Shown here: piece by piece, positions 38,855-48,446 of the stretch | How the letters are laid out: each line of letters opens with the position of its first letter | How positions within the stretch are numbered: position 1 is the first letter of the stretch | Source: Saccharomycopsis phalli | Taxonomy: Eukaryota > Ascomycota > Saccharomycetes > Ascoideales > Saccharomycopsidaceae | Reading direction: 5' to 3' | DNA: 64,000 nucleotides | NCBI GenBank assembly: GCA_020342235.1 | Contig: CP073219.1 | Location: forward strand, 558,001 to 622,000 | Translations under genes and position numbers: made by a program | The notes under the pieces: model-generated | Databases searched by the model: none | What the model saw: only the letters and a program-made list of their open reading frames with translations | What the model was told of the DNA's origin: nothing

Positions 38855-40720
38855 TTATAGCTTTATTCTATTTCTTTCCATGCATTTTCGAAGTGCAGCC
38901 TCCCAATCAACAATAATCACGTAGTATGTTTCGCTCAAGCCAATAATCAACAAGCCCAAGCCGATTCCAATCCACAAGCCTTCTAATTCTAACTTGAAGG
39001 GATATGCTAAAATGACCGACAATGGTATGGCAAAAAAGTCGTACACCACGAAGTTGATGAGACCACCAATATATGGAGAACCTTGCGCACGTAATAACGA
39101 GCCTGAAACGGTATTCATCGAATCAAATATCTGGATCACAGCCACATATGGCAAGATACGTATAATCAAGTCGATCACGTCACTGTCGTTAGAGTACAAG
39201 TGTGCGATTCTGCTACGCCCAAAGTATAGAATTGCACAATTGAGAGCACCAGCAACTACACCTGCGACTAATCCGATGTTGGTGCACAACGTCGCAGGCC
39301 CAATACGACGGGCACCGACAAAGTTGGCCACACGTGTGGAGGAAGCAATTCCCACGGCAAAAGGCACAAAGAACGTCAACGAGGCGATTGTCGAGATGGC
39401 CGACTGGGCAGCCAATGCGGTTGTGCCAAACGAGGCAGAAAAGAGAGTGAGTATTTCCCAGCTGAGATTCTCCAAGAAGTTGCAGACGACACCGGCGGAT
39501 CCGAACCGAGCGATTTCCAGCCAGCCTGAAAAGGCCTTCTTGTTGAAGCCAGACCAGCAGGCCTGTCCGTCGATGAACAAGATATAGCAAATGAGCAAGA
39601 TGCACATTGCCCAGAAGTTGATTACGCAGACAATGGGGATCCCAATGTAACCCAACTCGACTGCAAACAAGCGGATCAAGAATATGCTAATCGGGGTGGT
39701 GATGCACAACACCAAGGTCGAGGCATTGTATATGCCCTGGCACTGTAGGAACCGCTTGACGTTTTCAAAAATGATGTATGCCGGTGCTGCAAGAATGAGG
39801 ACCCGCAAAAACGCCGTTGTTGCTTGTACAAGCTCCTCGGTCTCAAGCACGAGCCGGAAAAACAAGTGGGAGTTCCACCACAACACGCCAAACGGTATGA
39901 AGCAGACCATGGAAAATAGAATCGACTGCTGGGTGTACAAGCCGACCTTTTTGATGTTCCCAGAGCCATAGGCCTGCGGGCAGAGGATATCAAGGCTGGT
40001 GGAGATTCCCTCGAAGATGGAGAACGTGACGGTGGACGTCATGGATCCCAACGACACGGCAGACAACATGTTCTTTCCAAACGTCTTGGAGGCGGTGATG
40101 GTGCACACTATGGTGTACGACTGCGACAAGCAAAAGGCAATGATCAACGGCACTACGTTCGATACAAACGTCTTTATCTCGGAAGCGGTGGTGACCTTCT
40201 CGTGCACAAAGTCCTCGTCCGAGTCGTCCATCGGCAAGGACCCAATGCTGCCTTGTGACTGTTTCCTCTTCATGCTGGACCTCGTGTTCTGCCGGTTGAG
40301 CTGCAATATTTTGTCGGCAGTGACATTTGTACTGTCTTGGGTGCTTTCGTATGTAGGCACAAACGGCTGCGGATCCAAGTCGGCAGTCGGCTCCAATTCG
40401 CCGTTGGTGTTGCGGCTCAAGAGCGGCTCGGTCTCATTTGCCTCAATGTCATAGAGATCAGCAGGCAACAGATGCACCGAGGTGACTTCGGAGCTGTTGC
40501 CGTCATCTGGCAGCCGGTCCTCGTCAAAATGGTCGCTGGAGACGAGCGAGAGGAAACTTCGCTGGTCATCATTGCCTCCATACTGAAAGATTGGGGTCTT
40601 GGTGCTTGGCGGAATGAACGTGGTGAGGTAGCGTTTGCGGATCCGGCCGCCAAAATTTATATCGGTATTCAAGCAGTTTGGAATATGTGATAGCTTCTTG
40701 GTGATATAGCTCAGAACCAT
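38855..40720 (-). CDS. MATE family multidrug/toxin extrusion transporter
   Basis: A protein of 621 aa. An N-terminal cytosolic region of about 185 residues, rich in acidic and Ser residues, precedes about 12 membrane segments. MATE hallmarks include SLDILCPQAYGSGN after the second segment, FLRVLILAAPAYIIFE, FLQCQGIYNAS, and LLRAQGSPYIGGLINF in the second half. Fungal relatives are Erc1 and YDR338C of S. cerevisiae, which have similarly long N termini. Substrate and membrane cannot be read from the sequence. MATE transporters usually run on a proton or sodium gradient. Confidence 0.9.
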   Translation of the reverse strand: MVLSYITKKLSHIPNCLNTDINFGGRIRKRYLTTFIPPSTKTPIFQYGGNDDQRSFLSLVSSDHFDEDRLPDDGNSSEVTSVHLLPADLYDIEANETEPLLSRNTNGELEPTADLDPQPFVPTYESTQDSTNVTADKILQLNRQNTRSSMKRKQSQGSIGSLPMDDSDEDFVHEKVTTASEIKTFVSNVVPLIIAFCLSQSYTIVCTITASKTFGKNMLSAVSLGSMTSTVTFSIFEGISTSLDILCPQAYGSGNIKKVGLYTQQSILFSMVCFIPFGVLWWNSHLFFRLVLETEELVQATTAFLRVLILAAPAYIIFENVKRFLQCQGIYNASTLVLCITTPISIFLIRLFAVELGYIGIPIVCVINFWAMCILLICYILFIDGQACWSGFNKKAFSGWLEIARFGSAGVVCNFLENLSWEILTLFSASFGTTALAAQSAISTIASLTFFVPFAVGIASSTRVANFVGARRIGPATLCTNIGLVAGVVAGALNCAILYFGRSRIAHLYSNDSDVIDLIIRILPYVAVIQIFDSMNTVSGSLLRAQGSPYIGGLINFVVYDFFAIPLSVILAYPFKLELEGLWIGIGLGLLIIGLSETYYVIIVDWEAALRKCMERNRIKL

Positions 40721-40904
40721 GGTTTATTAAAATGCGATTGCTCAAGATATCGCCTGGAACAAGCGGGGTTGTATGGTTGCTGCGAGTGAAAAATAAATGA
40801 CAAAACGATGCAAGCCATGTTCTATTTATGCAGCACTTGAAATAATGCACATTGCCTTCAACGTGGACTACAATACAGCTACAAACTTTTGCTCATCATT
40901 TCCT

Positions 40905-41564
40905 TTAATTGCTGGTGTCGCCAAATTCCTTCCGCTGGGGCGAGTCGTTTCGGAGCCGGTTCGATGGCGAATCCCCTCGGTGCCTACTGGTCGGCGAATC
41001 AACCCGGAGCCGACTCGCACCTCGGGAAATCGAGCTCGTGGTAGTTCCAGTGCTATTGGGGCTGTCTATATCAAGCAAGCCGCTGTCGCTGGCATCAAAT
41101 CGGGACTCAATGCCCAACGAATCACTGGAGTCACTGTTACTTCTGCGCAATACTGTCTCCAAAATCGTCCGGTCCCTCCTGAGGTCATTGCCCCAAATAG
41201 TATTGATCCCTGAACTGTATTCGCTCCGACTCCCCTCCTCGTCATGCTCCTCCTCGTCCTTCCCTGCATCGTCCATTGACGAACTATTAACCAAAAACCG
41301 CTTTATATCCAAATCCTTCCAAAACACCTCCTTCGTCCGCCTCTGATTCGCATTGATTGATGACCCGAACGCCGTGCTATCCAAATGGCCATCGGTGGCT
41401 CCATTCTGGCCCAAGCCGTCAGCATCTTCTTTGATGTCGCTCAAGTACTGCTCATTCACGTCGATAGAATCAAACGGCAAGTCATCCTGCTTCCACTCCT
41501 CCATATATATTATATGGTGTGGGTTGTTCATGTATATATACGAATAGTCAGATCCCCGTGACAT
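40905..41564 (-). CDS. Uncharacterised Ser/Asp-rich protein, 219 aa
   Basis: I do not recognise this protein. It is acidic and polar with no membrane segment. The C terminus has a short repeated DSPxSRxR theme (VDSPTSRHRGDSPSNRLRND), which could be a phosphorylation-rich tail. The opposite strand is also open for 145 codons, which lowers certainty, but the minus frame has the better ATG and composition. It is divergent from the fasciclin-domain gene, with 51 bp between ATGs. Confidence 0.5.
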   Translation of the reverse strand: MSRGSDYSYIYMNNPHHIIYMEEWKQDDLPFDSIDVNEQYLSDIKEDADGLGQNGATDGHLDSTAFGSSINANQRRTKEVFWKDLDIKRFLVNSSSMDDAGKDEEEHDEEGSRSEYSSGINTIWGNDLRRDRTILETVLRRSNSDSSDSLGIESRFDASDSGLLDIDSPNSTGTTTSSISRGASRLRVDSPTSRHRGDSPSNRLRNDSPQRKEFGDTSN

Positions 41565-41615
41565 GTTGGCTTTGGTACTCTTGTTGCTGCAAGTTATCTA
41601 TATGGCCGGGTAATC

Positions 41616-42314
41616 ATGGCCATTGGGCAAAAAGGTAAATCAGGGATGGACTGTCATCCAACCATGAGATTATTAGACAGTGTATTTTTTTTCACCCTAT
41701 GCTGCGTGGCAGTATCCAAGAATATATTTGACATCGGCAGCTGGCAAATACCTGATGATGAGCTTTCCAAGATCTCAGACTCTTTGGGTAAACGGGACCT
41801 GCAAGTGTTTGAAGACTTTGCTACGAATTTAGTATCTTTTTCATCGTCCGTTGAAGACAGCAGCATCTCTATATTTTCCTACTATTTGAGAGACAACTAC
41901 GATTTCATCCATTCTGGTGCTGAAAACCTACAGGAGTTGATCATATTTGTTCCTACAGATTCCGCAATAAAGCAACTTGGCGCCAAGCCATGGGAGTTTC
42001 CATTACCTATTGAGAATGGCATATCCGAGAAGAAGGCCGACGAAATCTCCAAGTCTAATATTTTGAGCTTTATTAAGTCGCACCTAATAAATATCACGGA
42101 CGTCAACTTTACGCTTCCTGAGGCCAGGGACTTGGATTTTGATAGCTTGAATGATAAGCGAATCACTATCCGAAACATGGGCAGCGACTTTGTCGTGACC
42201 ACACCGGGTTTAGACAAGTGGCTTACGATAGAAAAGACTCAGGAAAATGAGTACCAAGGGCAAAAAATCACATTTGTTATTATTGATGGAACTTTGGACT
42301 GGCCAAACCACTGA
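41616..42314 (+). CDS. Fasciclin (FAS1) domain protein
   Basis: A protein of 232 aa from the first ATG. The signal peptide more naturally starts at the internal ATG 41664 (MRLLDSVFFFTLCCVAVSKN), so that may be the true start. One FAS1 domain follows, with ELIIFVPTDSAIKQL (H1 box), LSFIKSHLINI and a final KITFVIIDGTLDWP (H2 box). It resembles the vacuolar fasciclin-domain protein YDR262W of S. cerevisiae, whose role is unclear. Confidence 0.75.
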   Translation: MAIGQKGKSGMDCHPTMRLLDSVFFFTLCCVAVSKNIFDIGSWQIPDDELSKISDSLGKRDLQVFEDFATNLVSFSSSVEDSSISIFSYYLRDNYDFIHSGAENLQELIIFVPTDSAIKQLGAKPWEFPLPIENGISEKKADEISKSNILSFIKSHLINITDVNFTLPEARDLDFDSLNDKRITIRNMGSDFVVTTPGLDKWLTIEKTQENEYQGQKITFVIIDGTLDWPNH

Positions 42315-42930
42315 GTGACTGCACAATGCTTCCCAAGGTGTCCAGGGAAACAAATGGCCCGTTTGTATTACTAAAGGACGGCAATGCTCTGTAGCTTGTC
42401 TGGCCGAACCAGGATTGGAATAAATGAGTAAATTAAACTGTAGTGTAGTAGCTGTCTATTACAGACTGTATGTAGTGACTAGGATACGGGTTGGCAAAAT
42501 AGGTGAAATGTTTGTTTGGCTGTTTAAAGTCTGGCTATAGTTGAAAAGATACACACTGTAGAAAGGAAATGGACTTTGGATTGTACCATGGTGACAGAAG
42601 GTTGGATCAAAAAGAAGCTATGAAAGACTGAAATATTTACAGGAAATGGACGTTGGATCGTAACTTGATAACAGAAGCTTGGATCGGAAAGTATTTATGA
42701 AAAGGCAATGAAATCTTAAAAGGAACTGGGCTTGGGACCACTACCTTGGTTACTAGGCTTTGCCAGAAAAAAGGGTAGAGTGAAATTCCACTTTTTACGC
42801 TGAATAAGAGTGTCAGAAGGAATAAGTAAAATTCCACTTTTACACTGAATAAGAGGGCATTCAAGCCAAACACGTAAACTTTTCTATACTAAAAACAATA
42901 TTCTTCAAACAATAAAAAAAAAATAGAAAC
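42315..42930. other. Intergenic region with two pairs of direct repeats
   Basis: This 616-bp stretch between convergent genes has two diverged duplications. One is a pair of about 60 bp starting at 42565 and 42642 (GGAAATGGACTTTGGATTG / GGAAATGGACGTTGGATCG). The other is a pair of about 32 bp at 42779 and 42826 (GTGAAATTCCACTTTTTACG / GTAAAATTCCACTTTTACAC). No protein or known RNA was recognised. Confidence 0.6.
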
Positions 42931-44676
42931 TCAACACCAGAAATTGTAGTATCTCCAGTACCAAGGCTTGGAAGCAATGTAAGCTCTTTCCTCGGCGATT
43001 TCTTGTTTCAACAAGTCCAAGTCGTCGACTCTTCTTCCGGTGTCCAAGTCGATTTGAGTAAGAGGAACAAAGAAGACAAAGTCACGCTTCCAGAGGAGGT
43101 AGAAGAGATAGAATGCAATGACAACGGGCACGGTCAAGTAAGCTTGGAAGAAATCGGTGACGTTTTCGCTGACGCTCTTGACACCGCCAATTGGCCAAGC
43201 GGCGATCCAGAATTGTGCAACCAAGACCAAGCAGTAACCCACGACACCGAAGATGGAACCGTAGATACCAGTTTGCGCGGTGAAGGACAACTCGTCGGTG
43301 GATCTGCCTTGGGCTTTCAACGCAAGTCTGAAGATAACGTGACAAGCACAGGAGGAGCCCCAGGTGAGCACGGAGGACAATCCAGAAAGAGCCAACAACC
43401 AATTGAAGACCTTACCCTGTTCCTTTGAGGCGGCCAAGAAACACAACAAGCCGAAACCCAAGGAGACACCGGTGGCGACGATAGGACGGCCCTTTTTGTC
43501 AATGTAAGCAAAAGCCTTTGGGGCGAAGCCTTGTTCGGCCAAGGAGACCAAAGTTCTGGAGCAACCAAAGGTGGAGGAGTTACCGACGGACAAGACGGCG
43601 ATCAAGATGACGACGTTGAAAAGCGAAGGCAAAGCCTTGATGCCTGCGTTGACAATGGAGATGACAAAAGGCGAGGCTCTGGCGTCGTAAGAACTGGTTC
43701 CGCCGGTCAATCTTGGGTCAGTGAACGGCACAAGCAATCCAACCAAGGTGAGCGACACAATGTAGAAGAGGGTGATTCTCCAAAAGACCTGTTTGGCGGC
43801 CTTTGGCATGGACTTTCTTGGGTTTGTAGTTTCGGCTGCGGCCAAAGCACACAACTCGGTACCAGCAAACGCAAAAGCCGCAGTGACAAACACTGAGCAG
43901 ACACCCTTGAAGCCGTGGTTGAAAGCACCTGGGTTGGACCAGTTCTTTCCGCCAATGTACTCGTGGTTTGGACCACCACCGGCAGCAAGCACGATACCCA
44001 AGATGATGTAGCCAGAGACGGCAATGACCTTGATGATGGAGAAGCAGAACTCTGCTTCACCGTAACCTCTGACACCAAAGATATTGATGATGGTAATAAA
44101 CACCCAGAAGATCGCGACCCACGCCGCGCCGTTTGTATTTGCATCCCAGTATTTGATGACAATCGAGGCAGCAACCAACTCCAAAGGAAGAACCACAAGC
44201 CATTGCATTGCGTAGTTCCATCCCATGGCAAAACCCCAGTTTGGCGAAATGAATTGAGAGTTGTAGACAGCAAAAGCACCAGAGACAGGGAAAGCAACCG
44301 CAAGCTCACCAAGAGCCTGGATTGTCACGAACATAAACGAACCAGTAAGGAAGTAGGCGATCAACACACCGGCAGGGCCACCGGTGGCCAAGGAATTGCC
44401 GGAACCGACAAAGAGACCCGTACCAATAGATCCACCAATGGCGATCATCTGGAGGTGACGGTTCTTCAAGTTCTTTTGAAGAGGCGACTTTGCGGTTCGG
44501 CGCATGATCTTCTCCCGATCACTGAGACCCTCGCTGTCGGCGAAGTGGTCCTCGGCCGGACCAAAAGAGTCAATGAAACGACCCCATGCACCCTTTGGTG
44601 CTTCACCGGCATATGGGGAGGTGATGCCGACGTCGTTTTCTATTTCTGCGTCGGAAGCGGTTTTCTTTTCAGACAT
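42931..44676 (-). CDS. GAP1: General amino-acid permease, GAP1 type
   Basis: A protein of 581 aa with 12 membrane segments and the yeast amino-acid transporter signature. RHLQMIAIGGSIGTGLFVG starts the first segment. GFKGVCSVFVTAAFAFAGTE and AAAETTNPRKSMPKAAKQVF are closest to Gap1. The N terminus is acidic with Lys residues, and the C terminus ends in YWRYYNFWC as in Gap1-like permeases. It imports a wide range of amino acids at the plasma membrane with protons. Strong codon bias (no CTG found) suggests high expression when induced. Several GATAA elements lie 125-185 bp upstream. Confidence 0.85.
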   Translation of the reverse strand: MSEKKTASDAEIENDVGITSPYAGEAPKGAWGRFIDSFGPAEDHFADSEGLSDREKIMRRTAKSPLQKNLKNRHLQMIAIGGSIGTGLFVGSGNSLATGGPAGVLIAYFLTGSFMFVTIQALGELAVAFPVSGAFAVYNSQFISPNWGFAMGWNYAMQWLVVLPLELVAASIVIKYWDANTNGAAWVAIFWVFITIINIFGVRGYGEAEFCFSIIKVIAVSGYIILGIVLAAGGGPNHEYIGGKNWSNPGAFNHGFKGVCSVFVTAAFAFAGTELCALAAAETTNPRKSMPKAAKQVFWRITLFYIVSLTLVGLLVPFTDPRLTGGTSSYDARASPFVISIVNAGIKALPSLFNVVILIAVLSVGNSSTFGCSRTLVSLAEQGFAPKAFAYIDKKGRPIVATGVSLGFGLLCFLAASKEQGKVFNWLLALSGLSSVLTWGSSCACHVIFRLALKAQGRSTDELSFTAQTGIYGSIFGVVGYCLVLVAQFWIAAWPIGGVKSVSENVTDFFQAYLTVPVVIAFYLFYLLWKRDFVFFVPLTQIDLDTGRRVDDLDLLKQEIAEERAYIASKPWYWRYYNFWC

Positions 44677-44799
44677 TTGTGATGATTCGAATCAAATCTA
44701 TGTTTCTCATGGGGAAATTCAGGATTATTTATATGGAGCAAAACGTCCTACGTATTGCCATGCATCTCGAGGCCGGAATCTGCGGCAGCAGGAATAAGT

Positions 44800-44861
44800 T
44801 TATCCCCTATCAGTGATAAGGTAGAACCACCTCTGCGAGATAACGACGGAACATCTGATAA
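44800..44861 (-). promoter_or_regulatory. Cluster of GATA-factor sites upstream of the GAP1-type permease
   Basis: TTATC at 44800-44804, GATAAG at 44815-44820, GATAA at 44839-44843 and GATAA at 44857-44861 lie within about 60 bp, some 125-185 bp before the ATG. Clustered GATAA motifs bind Gln3/Gat1-type factors in nitrogen catabolite repression, which suits a general amino-acid permease. Confidence 0.55.
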
Positions 44862-45922
44862 TGAAAATGACATTGTCTAGATTCACAGTATCCAGCGGAC
44901 ATGTGGCCTGAAATCACCCAATGGCCGCTCGACATTTTTTGCCAATTGTTGAAGCAGAGCACCAAGGATGCTGGACTCTGGCGACGTAATCTAGTTTTGC
45001 GGGGAAAGCAACCGAGCAGCAGTCTGGGTGACATGATATCCTAGTGCAACATACATAGTTGTCAAATCCGCAAGACTGTTTATAGTGCTTATCAAAATTA
45101 GAATTACGTTGAGGACATGCATGTCGAGGTACAAGCCTCCTGGATAAATTGTTTCAAAGCAATTGAGCAATGGCTATCCTCAAACGACCCTGAATAGGGA
45201 GTCTGGCCCACGCTTTACAATGCGAATTGTGTGGTGTGGAGACCGTGTGTGTGTGTTGGTACACGTACTGCTTCCATGCCTCCAAGCGATATTATTCTAT
45301 GATGTAATCTGATCCCCGTAATGGTTACAGTGATTCAATGTAATTCTATACGGCGTTTTCAAGATGAAGCATTTAGGGCACGGCGACAGTTGCATCGGGA
45401 TGCATGCGGCCTTTACCCTCTCTTGATATTCACGCACCATTGTAACTTGACAACAACCCAGAATGAGACTGCCGAATTAGGACAGGTGCGCAGAATATCG
45501 TTGATGATTCTGCTGGCCAAGAAACAAGTTTAGATAACGAAACCGATAAGTATGACGTTATCAGTGCTACGGATAGGCGAATATCAGCGTATATCAAGTC
45601 TGGAAACCCCGTGTGGATGCCGCACTTGGTCACTGTTGTTTGGCCAAGTAGTGCGTACCAACAAAGGCCCAGGCTGAAAGAGGGGCAGAGCATCTAAGCT
45701 CCCTTGATCCTAATTTACCCATTTGCCAAGTTTGATCTTCTTGCCATACTAGTATTATGTTCACAGTCCCCCAAGCCTGTGCCAATGTCTTTATGCAGTT
45801 AGCCCACTGTAGATCCGGACGCACGGCACTGGAAATTCAGGTTGCTACTGTGTCAAAAAAATACAACGATTATATTGCTGATATATTATTATTTTCAATA
45901 TCTATAAGACGTCTCCTGTCTA
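44862..45922. other. Upstream region of the GAP1-type permease / RDI1 3' side
   Basis: About 1.06 kb without a supported gene. It contains a short TGTGTGTGTG run near 45245 and scattered open frames (45321-45533 plus, 45430-45693 minus) with no protein character. It is long enough to contain further regulatory sites. Confidence 0.4.
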
Positions 45923-46513
45923 TTACGACTTGACAATAGAAACTGCCCAGTCCAAGCTCAAATGCACGACTTTATCGTCGTCAACAAACTTACTTGTAGC
46001 CTGGTATGTTCCTCTGGCAATAAAGCCGGAAGGCGCCTCCATATCTGGCAATGTGACCTCATAATAAGGCTTGTCCACCGTGTTTGGCGCGTAACTTCCC
46101 AATGGCTCCTCCAACTTATCGACTCTGATACCAGCCTTTTTAATACCTTGTAAGTATTTTATACCAGTGACAATCTCGTTCTGCACCTTGAACTTGATTC
46201 TCAAGGAATAGTGTGCCTTCTCGGCCACCTTGAACGGGTTCTTTGGTAACTCTGCTCTCTCTTTTTCATTCTCCAAATTCACAACCACTGGATCCTTGCC
46301 TCCCACCAACAAGGCCATCTCCAAAACAACAACCTTTCGCTTGTCACCCGGGTCCACTGGAAGCAATGCAGCGGCGCTGAGACCAAGGGACTCCTTCCAC
46401 TTCTTCAAAGACTCGTCATTCGCGTCCAAAGTCTCATACTCAGCCAAGGTCTTCTTTTGACCGACCACATACCCTGGAGCATCTTCTGGAATTAAATCGT
46501 CGTCGTGGGCCAT
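45923..46513 (-). CDS. RDI1: Rho GDP-dissociation inhibitor
   Basis: A protein of 196 aa from the ATG at 46513. It has the RhoGDI immunoglobulin-like fold sequence: YETLDANDESLKKWKESLGL in the N-terminal arm, YSLRIKFKVQNEIVTGIKYL, then PSGFIARGTYQATSKFVDDD and LSLDWAVSIVKS at the end. It extracts Rho GTPases such as Cdc42 and Rho1 from membranes and keeps them in the cytosol. Length is normal for the family. Confidence 0.95.
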   Translation of the reverse strand: MAHDDDLIPEDAPGYVVGQKKTLAEYETLDANDESLKKWKESLGLSAAALLPVDPGDKRKVVVLEMALLVGGKDPVVVNLENEKERAELPKNPFKVAEKAHYSLRIKFKVQNEIVTGIKYLQGIKKAGIRVDKLEEPLGSYAPNTVDKPYYEVTLPDMEAPSGFIARGTYQATSKFVDDDKVVHLSLDWAVSIVKS

Positions 46514-46870
46514 GATTATCAACTACAGTAGCAGCTCAGCTCTCGTTATTAAAAAAAAATGATGGTAATAATGGTACTGTTGTCCGGTGACTAGTTAATT
46601 TCACAGCAATGGTTGACCTGTCATCTTGTCTACATAGGATCGGTAGGGTAAGTCGCTTGCCAGATCAGCACCTGGCGATGGTCATCAAATTAAAACGGTG
46701 GCATTTACTGCGGCAATTATGTGTCATGGCTTCAATTAAGTATGATAAATTAGTGGTTCTAGCTGATTATAATGGCCAGTCGTCCGGAAAGGCGTCCGTG
46801 GTCGAGTGTCCAAAAATCGCCCGAGACTAGTCTCCAGGCTTACTGTATTGGTGCTAAGCATGCAAAAACT
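46514..46870. other. RDI1 promoter region
   Basis: A 357-bp spacer between two minus-strand genes, starting with an A-tract just upstream of RDI1. No gene was seen. Confidence 0.4.
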
Positions 46871-47962
46871 TTATGCAACATGCTTCATCAAATACTCAAA
46901 TGTACTAAAGAAAATAATACTGTTCAACACCGATCGGCTGATGCTCACACCCAACCCTCTATACATTCGACGGGTAGGCATCGTCAACTTCCGCTTCACA
47001 ACAATCTTCTCCAATCCGCACTGCCTCCGGATAATGTTGGCGACAATGTCTCGCTGCGTCAAGCTTTTCACGGTGTCAATCGGGAAAATTGTGATCCAGC
47101 TCAACACCCCGGCCATTGCTCCGGCCATGGCTATCGACACTGGATCTATTGGAATGCTTGTTCCTCTAATGTGTCCATCAGCATCGCCGGCTCGAGAGCT
47201 CCGGATAAGCAACTTGGAGGTCTCGTAGATTGCAAAGTACAATCCCGAGCTGATCAATTCCCGGATGACATGTAGCTTGAGCCCCGAATAGAGCCCAAAC
47301 ACCCCCTCTGACCTCACAATCTGCCTGGCAACTTGCACCGTCAGCTTTGGTACCGGGGATAGGAGCACGTGGCCGGCACCCTGCTTGGCTTCGAGCATCA
47401 CAATCTGGGAATACAACTTTGTAAACTCAAAAGGACAGGCAAACAACGAGATACATGCCCCGGTGGTGGATCCCGTGATAAATGCCGTAGGGATGTTGAC
47501 GAGCACTTGTAGCCACTTTTTGTGCGCGATTTCCTCGGGGGTCCGCGACTGGTTAAGAACCACCAGGCAGTAGTCAGCAAACTGCGGAAACAACTTTCTT
47601 GTGAGAAGCTCTTGCTGCTCTGCCACCGCTGGCTTGAATAACGTGTAGAGACTCACGCCCATGGACTTGGCTACCGAGGTTGAGAGCAACGGCGCAGTGA
47701 CTCCACGGAAAAACCCTTTGATCCCTTCGTGCTTCATGGTCTTTCGCAAGCAGTCGACCGCACCGTCAAAGTAATGGGTCTGCATCCGGGTCTTGATTGT
47801 GTCTAGAGGAAACCCAACAAAGGTGGATATCAAAGATGCACCGTAGGAAAGCACTGTGGGTCTCCAGGGTTGCAAGGGCTCGGGAAAAGTGATGAATGCA
47901 TTTTGTATGTCTATTTCCCCAGTTATGGGGGGTATTGAAAAAGAATTACTCGTGTTAGTCAT
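46871..47962 (-). CDS. Mitochondrial carrier family protein, substrate unknown
   Basis: A protein of 363 aa with three carrier repeats. The signatures are PLDTIKTRM (about 54), PFEFTKLYSQ (about 185) and PIDTVKSLTQ (about 300). The second and third differ from the canonical PxDxxKxR, which makes substrate prediction unsafe. The N terminus has no presequence, as is usual for carriers. It resembles the poorly characterised YFR045W-type carriers more than the well-known nucleotide or dicarboxylate carriers, but this is only an impression. It is divergent from RSM27, with 122 bp between the starts. Confidence 0.85.
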   Translation of the reverse strand: MTNTSNSFSIPPITGEIDIQNAFITFPEPLQPWRPTVLSYGASLISTFVGFPLDTIKTRMQTHYFDGAVDCLRKTMKHEGIKGFFRGVTAPLLSTSVAKSMGVSLYTLFKPAVAEQQELLTRKLFPQFADYCLVVLNQSRTPEEIAHKKWLQVLVNIPTAFITGSTTGACISLFACPFEFTKLYSQIVMLEAKQGAGHVLLSPVPKLTVQVARQIVRSEGVFGLYSGLKLHVIRELISSGLYFAIYETSKLLIRSSRAGDADGHIRGTSIPIDPVSIAMAGAMAGVLSWITIFPIDTVKSLTQRDIVANIIRRQCGLEKIVVKRKLTMPTRRMYRGLGVSISRSVLNSIIFFSTFEYLMKHVA

Positions 47963-48084
47963 CTAAATCCATGGCAAGATCACCACGACGGTTGACCCGC
48001 CCAGCGATGGTGAAGAGCGGCTGCGTGTTACCCGGACGCGTGTGGTAATTATTTTTCACCACTCTCAAGTCGCCAGACTGCACC

Positions 48085-48399
48085 ATGAATGGGCTCAAGA
48101 CAAAGTTCCAGGCCTTGGCCAAGATCCGGGCGGGGATATTTGGCACGACGTTCAATCCAGAAGGGGTGCGGACCGGGGCCAAGATATTGAGAAAGCGATT
48201 AGTGGGGCCGACTGTGGCCAACTACTACAAGAACGCCGACATTATAAAATTCAAGCACTTGAAGAAGTTGTACCCGCAATTTGACTTTGTGGACGAGGAC
48301 GAGGAGTACAGATTGCAAATGGTTGCTGCGCGTAAGCGACGGGGTAAGGGTCCGCCAGCTAAAAAGCACGAAAAGGCCGAGAAGAAGAAGAAGAAATGA
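48085..48399 (+). CDS. RSM27: Mitochondrial small-subunit ribosomal protein mS33
   Basis: A protein of 104 aa. It matches Rsm27/mS33 along its length: IFGTTFNPEGVRTGAKIL, GPTVANYYKNADIIKFKHLK, LYPQFDFVDEDEEYRLQMV and a basic tail RRGKGPPAKKHEKAEKKKK. It is a component of the mitochondrial 37S ribosomal subunit. Its stop is only 47 bp from the convergent GPI1 stop. Confidence 0.93.
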   Translation: MNGLKTKFQALAKIRAGIFGTTFNPEGVRTGAKILRKRLVGPTVANYYKNADIIKFKHLKKLYPQFDFVDEDEEYRLQMVAARKRRGKGPPAKKHEKAEKKKKK

Positions 48400-48446
48400 T
48401 GCATCGCACTGTATAGTAATACACTTGTAAATACGTCATGTAAGTA

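Noticed and set aside
40955-40975. tRNA B-box-like sequence GGTTCGATGGCGAATCC
   Set aside because: No acceptor stem, A box or anticodon arm could be found around it, and it lies within a coding frame.
44684-44694. GATTCGAATC, a B-box-like palindrome near the permease start
   Set aside because: There is no tRNA structure around it. It is a short palindrome in a leader.
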